A stretch of 39,387 nt of DNA from Halobellus captivus (GCF_007655485.1 NZ_VJXQ01000003.1:1-39387), one strand, 5' to 3'; shown: positions 1 to 9,334, numbered from the stretch's first letter. Notes: a model not told the origin generated them from the sequence alone. A program made the numbers and translations.

Positions 1-730
1 CGAACCACCAAGGCTAACATCAGATCCCATCTGTACGGCGGACCGCAGGGGTGGAATCCTCATCTCTTGCGGACATAGGCATACGTCGGATAGGGCCATA
101 AAGGCTCCGATCCGCGCTGCTGCCGACCGAAGTCGGCGTGTCCGATCGGGCGCGGGGTTGAACCGCACCCAGTCGCGGTGTGTCGTTCGCATTCATCCGA
201 AACCGACTCGAACACTTAAGCCCGTCGTATCTCCTTCGGCCCGAGACCGGGTCGAAGGCGAACGGGGTTCGAGAGGTTCCGTCGTAGATCCCAGCCGGGG
301 TGACCCGGGTGGGCTTCCGCGTATTTTACCGAATGCCGGGGTGACATAAAAGACCGTCGAACCGTCCCCGCCACGTTATGCGATTTCACACCCAAGAGGG
401 TCAAAAAGAACGGACGTGAAACTGCGCTCACAGCTTGCTTCGTTCCCGAACGACAACGCGTAGCGGGCGACATTATCGGCCGCGCTGAGAGACAACACGT
501 ACGCATCGCTCAGCGATGATAATATCGCGCGGTCGGAGGCCGACACGTCATCCCTCGCGTGTGGCGTGCGGTCTGGTCGGATGATAACCGCGCGAGCGCA
601 ACTCGTCTCGGCGCGGGGAAAGTGATGTCGGATCCGCCCGACGGGATGGCAGAAGGAAGTGAGAACGGCAACCGAGACGCGAAGAGCGGCTCTAACCGAA
701 GTGCAGACGGGAACGCCTCGCGCGCGGAGA
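1..730. other. Non-coding stretch, possibly containing a structured RNA
   Basis: I see no convincing protein gene here; the open frames overlap each other on both strands and lack recognisable motifs. The first ~170 nt contain nested inverted repeats: a 6-bp stem around GCCGAC/GTCGGC with a CGAA loop near 121-136, flanked by an outer CCGATC/GATCGG pair, and a small GGGCC/GGCTC hairpin with an ATAAA loop near 93-107. This could be part of a stable RNA gene cut by the window edge, but I could not match it to rRNA, tRNA or RNase P RNA. SRP RNA is only a guess. From ~200 to 730 nothing is identifiable. Confidence 0.3.
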
Positions 731-1063
731 TTATCTCTCGATGTGTTCGATGCCCTGCTTCGCGACGTTGCCTCGAGTGACGGTGGAGACCTCGTTCTGC
801 TGCATCCACCCGGGCTTGTCGTTGGGTGCAGTGTCGTGCCACGCCCACGCTTCGTACACGTGCACGCGGTCTGTGCCGCGTTCGAGCAGTCTGATCTCGG
901 TCGGGTTCTCCTTCGCCTCGTCTTCGGACTCGTAGGAGTCATACCCCTCGAGTCGACGCGCCGCCTTCAGCGCGGCCTGACGCGGCATCCGGCCGGTGAA
1001 CTGTTTGGTCTTCTCGCCGTCTTCGAGCATTACGAAGTTCCGTTTGCCGTCCTCTCGTACCAT
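731..1063 (-). CDS. MC1-family non-histone chromosomal protein
   Basis: This is a 110-residue DNA-bending chromatin protein of the archaeal MC1 family, which binds double-stranded DNA as a monomer. The family signature is clear: an RNFVM start to the domain, a QAALKAARRLEG helix around residues 28-40, and the block RLLERGTDRVHVYEAW around residues 57-73. The protein is slightly longer than methanogen MC1 (~93 residues), mainly through an acidic insert (DSYESEDEAKEN) in the loop before the RLLERG block, as expected for a halophile. A TATA-like box (ATATATTTATG on the minus strand, about 1103-1112) lies ~40 nt upstream of the ATG and predicts a leader of ~17 nt. It is transcribed away from the next gene. 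Confidence 0.93.
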   Translation of the reverse strand: MVREDGKRNFVMLEDGEKTKQFTGRMPRQAALKAARRLEGYDSYESEDEAKENPTEIRLLERGTDRVHVYEAWAWHDTAPNDKPGWMQQNEVSTVTRGNVAKQGIEHIER

Positions 1064-1355
1064 CGATATGTACCTCTATGCCAACGATACGCACAGTCTG
1101 GCATAAATATATCGGCAAAAATCGACTGCGGCGGCGGGGTCGAGGGCCGAACAGTCGACAGCAGACCGCTCTCCCGACGAGCGCGCGGGAGCGAAAACCG
1201 GCCCCGATCGCGTCGGTTTGGGACCGATCGCGTGAGTTCGCGTGCGAATATTGCCGCGGAGCCGACGTCAGCCACACTGTTTCGGGACGAATCGAAGCAA
1301 AGCGTAAACAACACTTATGTATGTGCTGTGGCGAAGCATCGCGTAGACAGCTCCG

Positions 1356-1553
1356 ATGGTTCGGAAAAAGAAGCTCAGCCCGAGTGGCGCGAAAGACGAA
1401 GATGGCGAGTATCACAACGTCCACGTCAACCTCCACGAAGACGAACTCGCCGTGGCCGGAATGGAAATCGGCGACGAAGTGTTCGTTCGGGTCCGAGACG
1501 GCAAGATCATCATTCAGAAGGCGGACCCAGACGCGGTCGAACACGACTTCTGA
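1356..1553 (+). CDS. Small AbrB/SpoVT-like haloarchaeal protein
   Basis: This is a 65-residue acidic protein conserved in style among haloarchaea. The central block (VNLHEDELAVAGMEIGDEV followed by FVRVRDGKIIIQKAD) has the beta-hairpin pattern of AbrB/MazE/SpoVT swapped-hairpin domains, preceded by a basic VRKKKL start. Its role is unknown; DNA binding as a dimer is plausible from the fold only. The ATG at 1356 lies ~37 nt after a TATA-like box (CACTTATG near 1310-1317). pyrD starts 75 bp downstream on the same strand with no obvious promoter of its own, so the two may be cotranscribed. Confidence 0.75.
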   Translation: MVRKKKLSPSGAKDEDGEYHNVHVNLHEDELAVAGMEIGDEVFVRVRDGKIIIQKADPDAVEHDF

Positions 1554-1628
1554 GCCCCCGATGATCCGAGGTACCGACCGATCGGCACAGGTCCGCCGGA
1601 CGAGCCAGACCCCGCGCGCGAGAGAATC

Positions 1629-2735
1629 GTGATCCGTTCGATGTACCGCGCGCTTCGCCCGATTCTGTTCTCACTGCCCGCGGAGACCGCACACGGGACG
1701 GTGCACCGCGGACTGAACGCGATCCAGCGCACGCCCGTCGAGCGGTTCCTCCGGGATCGGCTCGTCGTCGACGACGACAGGCTCGCCGTCGACGCGTTCG
1801 GACAGTCCTTCTCGAATCCGATCGGCGTCGCCGCCGGGTTCGACAAGAACGCCGAGCTACCCACTGTCCTCGGCGCGCTCGGCTTCGGCCACGTCGAGGT
1901 GGGCGGCGTCACCGCGCACGCCCAGCCCGGGAACCCGCGCCCGCGGATGTTCCGCCTCGTGGAGGATCGGGCGATCATCAATCGAATGGGGCTCAACAAC
2001 GAGGGCGCAGACGCCGTGGCCGAGCGGCTCCGTTCGACCCCCGACCCGGGACTCCCCGTCGGCGTCAACGTCGCGCTCTCGGAGGCGACCGACGCCGCCG
2101 ACGCGCCCGCGGACTACCGATACACCTACGAGCGCGTCGCGGACGTTACCGAGCGAAGCTCGATAGCCAGCCGGACGCAGTCCGGCAACGTCGCCGACTA
2201 CCTCGCGGTCAACGTCTCCTGCCCCAACAGCGAGGGGATGCGCGAACTGCAGAACCGCGAGTCGCTGGAGGCGATTCTCGGCGAGTTAGTCGACGCGGGC
2301 GCGTCACCGCTCCTCGTGAAGCTCTCGCCCGATCTGCCCGACCCCGCGATCGAGGACGCGCTCGCAGTCGTCGACGACTTCGACCTCGACGGCGTCATCG
2401 CGACCAACACGACGACCGATCGTCCGTCAGGGCTCGAAAGCCCGAACCGAGCGGAGACGGGTGGACTCTCCGGAAAACCGATCGAGAACCGCGCGACCGA
2501 GATGGTCCGCTTCGTCGCCGAGCGGACGGACGTCCCCGTCGTCGGCGTCGGCGGCGTCTCCGACGCCGCGGGCGCGTACGCGAAGATCCGTGCGGGCGCG
2601 AGCCTCGTCCAACTGTACACCGGCCTCGTCTACGAGGGGCCGACGCTCGCGCGCGACATCAACGAGGGACTGCTCGAACGGCTCGAACGAGACGGGTTCG
2701 ACAGCGTCGAGGACGCAGTCGGCGCGGATCTGTAA
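1629..2735 (+). CDS. pyrD: Dihydroorotate dehydrogenase (quinone type, class 2)
   Basis: Oxidises dihydroorotate to orotate in pyrimidine synthesis, with FMN as cofactor and membrane quinone as acceptor. The 368-residue length, the N-terminal helical extension (MYRALRPILFSLPAETAH), the FMN-binding block (NPIGVAAGFDKNAE, 63-76), the VGGVTAHAQPGNPRPRMFRL stretch and the phosphate-binding GVGGVSDAAGAYAKIRAGAS are typical of class 2. The motif NVSCPNSEGM (195-204) puts Cys198 at the catalytic-base position, where the E. coli class 2 enzyme has Ser. An insert of about 13 residues just before this motif coincides with two perfect DNA hairpins (2150-2186). The start is GTG at 1629; an in-frame ATG at 1641 is an alternative. 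The stop codon lies in a 26-bp tandem duplication. Confidence 0.95.
   Translation: MIRSMYRALRPILFSLPAETAHGTVHRGLNAIQRTPVERFLRDRLVVDDDRLAVDAFGQSFSNPIGVAAGFDKNAELPTVLGALGFGHVEVGGVTAHAQPGNPRPRMFRLVEDRAIINRMGLNNEGADAVAERLRSTPDPGLPVGVNVALSEATDAADAPADYRYTYERVADVTERSSIASRTQSGNVADYLAVNVSCPNSEGMRELQNRESLEAILGELVDAGASPLLVKLSPDLPDPAIEDALAVVDDFDLDGVIATNTTTDRPSGLESPNRAETGGLSGKPIENRATEMVRFVAERTDVPVVGVGGVSDAAGAYAKIRAGASLVQLYTGLVYEGPTLARDINEGLLERLERDGFDSVEDAVGADL
2150..2186. repeat. Pair of perfect hairpins inside pyrD
   Basis: There are two adjacent inverted repeats within the coding sequence: CGAGC-GAA-GCTCG at 2150-2162 and GCCGGAC-GCA-GTCCGGC at 2170-2186. They coincide with an in-frame peptide insert (about ERSSIASRTQSGN) between two conserved parts of PyrD. 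This could be a small palindromic element inserted without breaking the frame. Confidence 0.7.
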
Positions 2736-2779
2736 CGCGGCCGGAGAATCTGAATCTGTAGCGTGGCCGGGAAAAACAG
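2728..2779. repeat. 26-bp tandem duplication across the pyrD stop codon
   Basis: Two degenerate copies at 2728-2753 and 2754-2779 share the start ATCTGTARCGYGGCCGG (15 of the first 17 bases identical). The pyrD stop codon TAA (2733-2735) is in copy 1, and copy 2 carries TAG at the same place. Confidence 0.6.
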
Positions 2780-2798
2780 GAGACGCTCGCGACGAAAG

Positions 2799-5441
2799 TC
2801 AGTCGGCGCGGTGGACGATCACGATCGCGTCGCCCGCTTCGAGCATCTCGCCCTCGCCGACGTACCGCCGCTCCTCTTCGATCTCGAACATCTCCGCCGC
2901 CAATTCGACGCCCGCGACGCGGAGTTTCCCATCCACCGTCTCGTACTCGCCCTCCGCGAGCGCGGCTTCGATCTCGGAGACCTGACTCCCGAACTCGGGG
3001 CCGACGAGCGAGTAATCGAGATCGACGCCGGTGACGACAGATTCGATCGCCGGGCGCTCATCGAGCGTGTCCAGCTCCCCGACGTGCATCACGCTCGAGA
3101 TGTCCGCCTCGAACCCGGAGACGTCGCCCCAGATCTCGACGCGATCTATCTCGGCGTTCATCGGAAGTTGCTCGTCGCTCTTGTACTTCCGGAGCGCGCC
3201 GACCACCGCCATCGCCGTTTCGCCCGCTTCGACGTCGGCGTCGACGCCGAGCGGTTCGGGCCACCCGCTGCGGTGGATGCTCTCGGTCGCGTCGTGCATA
3301 TCGTACCACAGCTCCTCCGTCGCGTGCGCGAGAATCGGCGAGAAGAGCTTCAGGAACCGCCGGTGCGCGACGTCGAGCGTGTACGCCGCGGAGGCGTCGC
3401 CGTCGTTGTCGCGGACGCGCTGCTTCGCGATTTCGAGGTAGTCGTCACAGAACGTGTGCCAGAAGAAGCCCCGGAGGCCGTCGCGGGCCTTCGAGAACTC
3501 GCGGCTCTCGAACAGGTCGGTGACGCGCTCGATCTCTCGGTCCAGTTCCGCGAGGAGCCAGCGGTCGAGTTGGGCGAGGTCCTCGTGCTCGAACGCCCCG
3601 GGCGCGTCCTCTGTCAGACTCTCGACGAGTTTCGAGGCGTTCCAGAGCTTTCGCAGGAGCTTCTCGCCAGCGCGGAGCCCCTTCTCCGAGTAGGGGAGGT
3701 CGTCGCCGACGGCCGACCCCGCCGCCCAGTAGCGCGCGGCGTCGACGGGGAACTTCGAGACGACCTCGTCGGGCGAGACGACGTTCCCCTTCGACTTCGA
3801 CATCTTCTCTCGGTTCTCGTCGAGCACCATCCCGTTGATCATCACGCTGTCGAACGGCACCTCGCCGGTGTGTTCGTAGCACTTCACGACCGTGTGGAAC
3901 AGCCAAAACGAGATGATGTCGTGGCCCTGCGGCCGGAGATCGAACTGGTAGAGTTCGGGGTTCTCGAACGAGAATCCGTCTTCCTCGTCCCAGTCCCAGC
4001 CCGCGTTGATCAGCGGCGTGAGAGAGGAGGTCGCCCACGTGTCGAAGACGTCGTCCTCGGGCTCGAACTCGTCGTGGCCGCACTCGGGACAGGCGTCGAC
4101 CGGGGGCTCGTCGCTCAGCGGATCGACCGGGAGGTCCGCTTTCTCCGCGAGCACGACGTGCTCGCAGTCGGCGCAGTACCACACCGGGAACGGGATCCCC
4201 GAGGATCGCTGCCGGGAGATCGCCCAGTCCCACTGGAGCCCCTCGATCCAGTTCTTGTATCGCGTGAACATCTTCTCGGGGAACCAGTCCATCTCGCGAC
4301 CGGCCTGCAGGTACTCCTCGCGCTTGTCGAGCAGTTCGATGTACCACTGGTCCTTCACGAGGAACTCGACGCTCGTCCCGCAGCGCTCGTGGACGTTCAC
4401 GGTGTGCGTGATCGAGCGGCGGTCGAGGAGCGCCCCCGCGTCGTCGAGGTCGTCGACGATTCGCTCTCTGGCCTCCTCCGAGGAGAGCCCCTCGTACCCG
4501 CCCGCGACGTCGGTCAGCGTGCCCGATTCGTCGATGGCGATTCGGAGGTCCAGATCGTGCGCCTGGTACCACTCGATGTCGGTCTGGTCGCCGAACGTAC
4601 AGCACATCACGATACCGGAGCCGGTCTCCATATCGACCCGCTCGTCGGCGATGATCGGTACCTCGTGATCGAACAGCGGGATCCGCGCCTCCTCGCCGAC
4701 GAGGTACTGGTTCTCGTCGTCGTCGGGGTGGACAAACACCGCGACGCAGGCGGGCAAGAGTTCCGGGCGGGTCGTCGAGATGGTGAACGTCTCCAATTCT
4801 CCCTCCCCGGCGTCGGCATCCGCCCCGCCAACGACCTCGAAGGCGATGTCGTGGAAGTGACTCGGCTGTTCGTCGTCCTCCGTTTCCACCTGCGAAATCG
4901 CCGTCTCGCACTCGGGACACCAGATCGCAGGCGCGCGCTGGCGGTACTCTCTACCACGGTCGTGGAGGTCGATGAAGGAGAGCTGTGAAATGCGACGAAC
5001 CTCGGGCGAGATCGTCTGATACGTCTGGTTCCAGTCGATCGAGATGCCGAGGCTCTGCATCTTCTCGGTGAACTCCGCCTCGTACTCCGCACAGACCTCC
5101 TGAGTCATCCGCTGGAACTCCCGGCGCTCGTAGTCCTGGTGGCGGACGTCGAGTTCGTCTTCGGCCAAACGCTCGGAGGCGATACCGTTGTCGTCGTAGC
5201 CGAACGGGAAGTAGACGTCCTTGCCGCGCATCCGGTTGAACCGAGCGACGAAGTCCTGCAGCGTGAAGCCGTAGACGTGGCCCCAGTGCAGGCTCCCGGA
5301 TACCGTCGGCGGCGGCGAGTCGATCGAGAAGGCGGTGTCGGGGTCCTCCGCACTCCCCTCGTACGCGTAGGTCTCGTCGTCGACCCACCGGTCTTGCCAC
5401 TTCCGTTCGACGGTTTCGGGGTCGTATTCTCCGCTCGGCAT
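2799..5441 (-). CDS. valS: Valyl-tRNA synthetase
   Basis: Class I synthetase that charges tRNA-Val and edits misactivated Thr. The 880-residue protein has the ATP-binding HIGH variant HWGH at 52-55 and the KMSKS loop at 546-550 (followed by KGNVV). Between them is the CP1 editing region (TISTTRPELLPACVAVFVHP). There are Cys pairs of zinc-ribbon type (CPEC at the start of the editing region; CADC and CPEC before the second half of the Rossmann fold). The C-terminal half contains the helical anticodon-binding domain. The ATG at 5441 follows a TTAAC promoter-like element ~33 nt upstream. The gene is convergent with pyrD (63 bp apart) and begins a run of four synthetase genes on the minus strand. 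Confidence 0.97.
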   Translation of the reverse strand: MPSGEYDPETVERKWQDRWVDDETYAYEGSAEDPDTAFSIDSPPPTVSGSLHWGHVYGFTLQDFVARFNRMRGKDVYFPFGYDDNGIASERLAEDELDVRHQDYERREFQRMTQEVCAEYEAEFTEKMQSLGISIDWNQTYQTISPEVRRISQLSFIDLHDRGREYRQRAPAIWCPECETAISQVETEDDEQPSHFHDIAFEVVGGADADAGEGELETFTISTTRPELLPACVAVFVHPDDDENQYLVGEEARIPLFDHEVPIIADERVDMETGSGIVMCCTFGDQTDIEWYQAHDLDLRIAIDESGTLTDVAGGYEGLSSEEARERIVDDLDDAGALLDRRSITHTVNVHERCGTSVEFLVKDQWYIELLDKREEYLQAGREMDWFPEKMFTRYKNWIEGLQWDWAISRQRSSGIPFPVWYCADCEHVVLAEKADLPVDPLSDEPPVDACPECGHDEFEPEDDVFDTWATSSLTPLINAGWDWDEEDGFSFENPELYQFDLRPQGHDIISFWLFHTVVKCYEHTGEVPFDSVMINGMVLDENREKMSKSKGNVVSPDEVVSKFPVDAARYWAAGSAVGDDLPYSEKGLRAGEKLLRKLWNASKLVESLTEDAPGAFEHEDLAQLDRWLLAELDREIERVTDLFESREFSKARDGLRGFFWHTFCDDYLEIAKQRVRDNDGDASAAYTLDVAHRRFLKLFSPILAHATEELWYDMHDATESIHRSGWPEPLGVDADVEAGETAMAVVGALRKYKSDEQLPMNAEIDRVEIWGDVSGFEADISSVMHVGELDTLDERPAIESVVTGVDLDYSLVGPEFGSQVSEIEAALAEGEYETVDGKLRVAGVELAAEMFEIEEERRYVGEGEMLEAGDAIVIVHRAD

Positions 5442-5586
5442 TCTCGGGAGAAAATACCGGCGGGCGGCGTGTTAAGTCACTCGATTACCGGCTTCAGGGG
5501 CGAAGACGGGACGGGTGATTGTGAGGAGGACGAAGGCGGAGAGAGCGAAGTCAGAGCGGAACAGATCGCGAAGAGAGTGAAATCAG

Positions 5587-5658
5587 ATCCAGTCGTTGCC
5601 AAACGCCTCAAACCACTCGTCGTCGAATACCCCGAACTACTCGTCGCCGAGCGCTTCG
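5587..5658. repeat. 24-bp tandem repeat across the pheT stop codon
   Basis: Three degenerate copies (5635-5658, 5611-5634, 5587-5610; read on the minus strand) share a core like TTCGRCGACGAGTRGTT. The first contains the last codons of pheT and its TAG stop; the other two are non-coding copies downstream. Confidence 0.55.
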
Positions 5659-7382
5659 AGATCGAACTCGAAGGCCGCGACCGGCAGTTCGAGGTCGTGC
5701 TCGACCAGGATCTCCGGATGGAGTTCGCCGACGACGCCGACGGGCTCGCCGTCGATCACGACCGACGCGACGCGACCGTCGATGAACGAGGGGTGCTCCG
5801 TCGGCGGCGTTTCGAGATCGACGTCGAAGTCCCGACAGATCGTCTGCAGGCGCGCCTTCGCGTCCTCGTAGGTGGCGTCGTGGCGAGCCAGCACGCCCGC
5901 GACGTGTCGGCGCTCGCGAACCCGGGTGTTGACGTCGTCGTCGCGTTCGGCCACGAGGCCGACCTCCGCGAGATCCTGCGGGTACGCGCGGTGCGTGTTG
6001 TTCTCCAAGACCATCGCGAGCGACGGCAGCGCCCACGGGCGGAGGATCTCGTAGTCCTCGCTGTAGGGTTCGGTGATCCGAACCGGGTCGCCGCCGCCGA
6101 GGATGTCGCTCCCGACCTCGACGTTCATCCGCTCGTAGACCTCCGTCTCGCTCGTCATATGGAAGTTCAGGAGGTCCTCGAAGCCGAGACCGGTCAGGAC
6201 GTTTCGGGTCGCCGCTTCGAGCCGGGATCGCTCGTGGCGGCCGCCGACCGTGCCGACGTCGGGGTACCGCGGTTCGAGCTCGTCGAAGCCGTACGCGCGA
6301 CCGACGTCGTCGACGAGGTCGAGCGGGTGAAGCACGTCGACGCGGTACGGCGGGATCGACACCTCGTAGGACGTGGTCTCGGGATCTTCGGAATCCACCA
6401 CGACCGCGCCGAGCCCGGAGCGCTCGAAGAGGTCGACGACCTCCTCGCTCGCGAACTCGACGCCGAGCATCCTCTCGATGCGGTCGTGGGAGACGGACTT
6501 CGTCTCGACCTCGAAGTCGGGGCGGACGAGCGTCCGTTCGCCCTCCGGCGACGACTCGCCGTAGACGATCTCGACGTCCTCGATCGTCGCGCCGCGCGCC
6601 GAGAGCGCGTAGCAGATGATGTTGCACATCCGGTCGATCGTCCACTGATCAGTGCCAGTAAGTTCGACCAGCAGATCCCGCGAGTCCGTCGACACCTCGG
6701 TCCGGCGACCGTTGATGACCGGCGGGAACGAGAACAGCCCGAGTTCGTCGTAGATCGCCGGGTAGCGGTCGTATTCGCGGACGATATCCGCGTACTTCTC
6801 GCCGGTCGGGTGCTCCTCCAGCACCGCGGCGGGCGTCATCTCTCGATCGCTGTCGAGCGGGACGAACGTGTCGCCCTCGGGGTCGATACCGGTGTAGGTG
6901 ATCGAATTGCCGTCACCCTCCTCGGAGAGCACGTCACCCTTGATCGCCACCAGGTCGTGAATCCCGATCGCGCCCTTCGCGCGCTTGCGACCCATCGTCG
7001 CGTGGAGTTTCTCCTGGAGCTGGATCAACGAGTCCAGCGCCGCCTCGTCGAGGGTGACGCCGCGGACGATCGCACCCGTCACGTACGGCCGCTCGTCGGG
7101 GACGTTGGCGTCGACGACGTACGTGAAGTCAGGATCGTTGGTGTCGGGGACGGCCACGCCGCGCGCGTCGCCGTAGTGATAGCGGAGCGAGCGCGCGACG
7201 CCCTCGACGGAGAGCCGATCGAGGCGGTCGGGACCGAACTCAAACTGCAGCAGGCCCTCCTCGGTCTCGCCCTCGTACTCCAGGCCGAGGCCGAACAGGT
7301 CGGATTTCAGTTCCTCGTCGCCCTTCTCCTCGTGACCGGTCAGCTCCCGAAGCTCGTCGGGATCGATGTCGACGACAGGCAT
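5637..7382 (-). CDS. pheT: Phenylalanyl-tRNA synthetase beta subunit
   Basis: Beta chain of the alpha2-beta2 PheRS; it holds the editing site and supports tRNA-Phe binding while the alpha chain does catalysis. At 581 residues it has the short archaeal/eukaryal form without the bacterial N-terminal tRNA-binding domain. The B3/B4 editing domain (KRAKGAIGIHDL region, ~130-300) is followed by a B5 domain (~300-380, SIPPYRVDVLHPLDLVDDV) and a catalytic-like C-terminal part. The start codon at 7382 shares its base with the end of pheS, so the two are translationally coupled. There is no gap for a promoter between them. The 3' end is duplicated downstream. Confidence 0.96.
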   Translation of the reverse strand: MPVVDIDPDELRELTGHEEKGDEELKSDLFGLGLEYEGETEEGLLQFEFGPDRLDRLSVEGVARSLRYHYGDARGVAVPDTNDPDFTYVVDANVPDERPYVTGAIVRGVTLDEAALDSLIQLQEKLHATMGRKRAKGAIGIHDLVAIKGDVLSEEGDGNSITYTGIDPEGDTFVPLDSDREMTPAAVLEEHPTGEKYADIVREYDRYPAIYDELGLFSFPPVINGRRTEVSTDSRDLLVELTGTDQWTIDRMCNIICYALSARGATIEDVEIVYGESSPEGERTLVRPDFEVETKSVSHDRIERMLGVEFASEEVVDLFERSGLGAVVVDSEDPETTSYEVSIPPYRVDVLHPLDLVDDVGRAYGFDELEPRYPDVGTVGGRHERSRLEAATRNVLTGLGFEDLLNFHMTSETEVYERMNVEVGSDILGGGDPVRITEPYSEDYEILRPWALPSLAMVLENNTHRAYPQDLAEVGLVAERDDDVNTRVRERRHVAGVLARHDATYEDAKARLQTICRDFDVDLETPPTEHPSFIDGRVASVVIDGEPVGVVGELHPEILVEHDLELPVAAFEFDLEALGDE

Positions 7383-8923
7383 CAGTAGGTCACCTCCGCG
7401 CCGCGGAGGAAATCAAGGTCCGCGAGCGTCCCGTGCAGGTCGCGGATGTCCTCCGCGCCCGTGGTGAGCATCGCGAGTCGCTCCAGAGCGAGCCCCCACG
7501 CCATCACGTCGTGCTCGACGCCGAGCGGTTCGAGCACCTCGTCGCGGAACATCCCCGAATTTCCGATCTCGATCAGTTCGCCCGTCGTGGGATGGCGGCC
7601 GAACAGCTCGAAGGACGGCTCCGTATAGGGGTTGTAGTGCGGTTTGAACTGGACGTCGGTAATGCCGAACTGCTCGTAGAACTCGACGAACGTGCCCATC
7701 AGGTCCCGTACTGAGAGGTCCTCGGCCATCACCCAGCCCTCGATCTGGAAGAACTCCAGTAAGTGGGTCGCGTCCAGCGTGTCGTTGCGGTACACCTTCT
7801 CGACGGAGAAGTACCGCTGCGGCGGTTCGAGGTCGCCGATCTGCGTGCCGGAAAGGTAGCGCATCGACAGCGACGTGGTGTGTCCGCGGAGCGCGATCGC
7901 TCGCGCGAAGTCCTCGGACCACGGCGAGTGGTAGCCGTCGCCGTCCTCGTCGACGCCCTCGCGATGGGTGCGCTCGACGCGGTCGACGAGGTCTTCGGGC
8001 AGGTCCTCGATCGGCGGCACGTCGAGCGCGAAGCGGTCCCAGTGAGTCCGCGCCGGGTGGTCCTGCGGCATAAACAGGCAGTCGTTGATCCAGAAATCCG
8101 CGTCGGCGTGGGGGCCGTCCATCTCCTGGAAGCCCATCCCGACGAGGACGTCCTTCACGCGCTCTGCTGTCTGGCGGAGCACGTGGGTCTTGCCGCCGCG
8201 GACCTCGGGTGCGTCGGCCTCGACGTTGTACTCGGTGAACTCGACGTCTGCCCACTCGCCGGAGGTGAGCATCTCGGGAGTCAGTCGGTCGACCGTCTCG
8301 GCGGCCTCGACGCCCTCCATCAGCGCCGTGACGCCCGCGTCGGTGAGCGTGACCGTGCGGACAGTGCGCTCGTGACGCTCGATGAGGTTCCGCGACACGA
8401 GTTGGTCGAGGACGTCGCCGTCGACGTCGGCGAGTGTGTCTGCTTCAGCGCGGGTCTCACCGTCACCCTCGGCGTTCGCGAGAGCGACGAGCGCGACTGC
8501 CTCGGGATCGGATTCGGTGTCCGCGTCGCCGTCGGCCGACAGTTCGCCGCTGTCGATGTTGCCGTACCCCTTCCGTCCGAAGTTCGCCAGCGCGATGTCG
8601 ACCTCCGGGCCGTCGAGGTCGGCCGCGCCGATGACGCGGCCCATCTGCACCGGACCGTCGGCCGCGCCAGCCTCGACCGCGGCGCGGTACAGTCGCACCT
8701 CGGGGAGCCCTGCGTCGACGTACGCCCGGCCCTCGTCAGTCAGTTCGTACGCCACCGACTCCGCTTCCGCGACGCCGAGGAAACCGCCGTCGCGAAGCTC
8801 GAAAACGGCCTGCGTCGCCGTCTCCGGCTTCAGGCCCGTCTCTTCTGCAAGGTGGTCGATCGACAGTTCGTCCGTCGCGCTCGCGGCGTTCAACACCGCG
8901 ACCTGTGGTTCGGGTAATTTCAT
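7382..8923 (-). CDS. pheS: Phenylalanyl-tRNA synthetase alpha subunit
   Basis: Catalytic chain of PheRS, a class II synthetase joining Phe to the 2'-OH of tRNA-Phe. In this 513-residue protein, the first ~220 residues are the winged-helix/DNA-binding-like repeats seen in archaeal and eukaryal PheS. The class II core follows: DHPARTHWDRF, RGHTTSLSMRYL, motif 2 around 368-385 (YFSVEKVYRND with LLEFFQIEGWV), and motif 3 near 470-490 (VMAWGLALERLAML). It is the first gene of a pheS-pheT operon. The 411-bp upstream spacer separates it from a divergent amphi-Trp gene. Confidence 0.97.
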   Translation of the reverse strand: MKLPEPQVAVLNAASATDELSIDHLAEETGLKPETATQAVFELRDGGFLGVAEAESVAYELTDEGRAYVDAGLPEVRLYRAAVEAGAADGPVQMGRVIGAADLDGPEVDIALANFGRKGYGNIDSGELSADGDADTESDPEAVALVALANAEGDGETRAEADTLADVDGDVLDQLVSRNLIERHERTVRTVTLTDAGVTALMEGVEAAETVDRLTPEMLTSGEWADVEFTEYNVEADAPEVRGGKTHVLRQTAERVKDVLVGMGFQEMDGPHADADFWINDCLFMPQDHPARTHWDRFALDVPPIEDLPEDLVDRVERTHREGVDEDGDGYHSPWSEDFARAIALRGHTTSLSMRYLSGTQIGDLEPPQRYFSVEKVYRNDTLDATHLLEFFQIEGWVMAEDLSVRDLMGTFVEFYEQFGITDVQFKPHYNPYTEPSFELFGRHPTTGELIEIGNSGMFRDEVLEPLGVEHDVMAWGLALERLAMLTTGAEDIRDLHGTLADLDFLRGAEVTY

Positions 8924-9334
8924 TTCTTTCGTGAGTCTCGCCGCAGCGTCGGTCGTTGTCGCGTCTACCGACCGGCCGCCAGTTAGCAGTTCCGAAGACC
9001 GCGGATCGTTCCCGCTTCCGTCGAGGTGTCTGGGGTCGGGGTGCAGTCCGTGCGCCGGGTCGGGCGGTTTCGCCGCCGATCACGACGCACCGTCAAAACG
9101 ACGACACGCCGCGCTCGGGAGATTCACCGCCCTCACTCGATTCTAAAAAGAAGCCGGACCCACCGCTGTCTGTCGGTTGCATGTCGACGCCGCGCGCTGA
9201 GGAATCGGGTCCGGAGCGCATACGTGATCGCCTCCCGCTCCCAAAAGAAAACGATTGCGAAAGTATGAGAGGAAATAGCACGAAAATGGCTGTCAGGGGG
9301 CGCGTTTATCAATCGAAAGGGCGTACTGACACCA
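8924..9334. other. Divergent spacer between pheS and the amphi-Trp gene
   Basis: I see no gene in this 411-bp spacer. It presumably carries the pheS promoter at its left end, although I could not pick a clear TATA box. At its right end it carries the promoter of the next gene (GTTTATC near 9304-9310, ~28 nt before the ATG). A/T-rich patches near 9144-9156 and 9241-9290 could be transcript ends or regulatory sites, but no inverted repeat stands out. Confidence 0.4.

Noticed and set aside
659-1564. 301-codon plus-strand frame across MC1 and the AbrB-like gene
   Set aside because: Arg-rich shadow translation covering two real genes in other frames.
2763-4988. Very long open frame on the plus strand
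   Set aside because: It is the antisense shadow of valS; high GC content keeps the opposite frame open, and the translation has no domain and is dominated by Val/Arg/Glu runs.
5139-7388. Long plus-strand open frame opposite pheT
   Set aside because: Same shadow effect; the minus strand encodes a full PheT with clear motifs.
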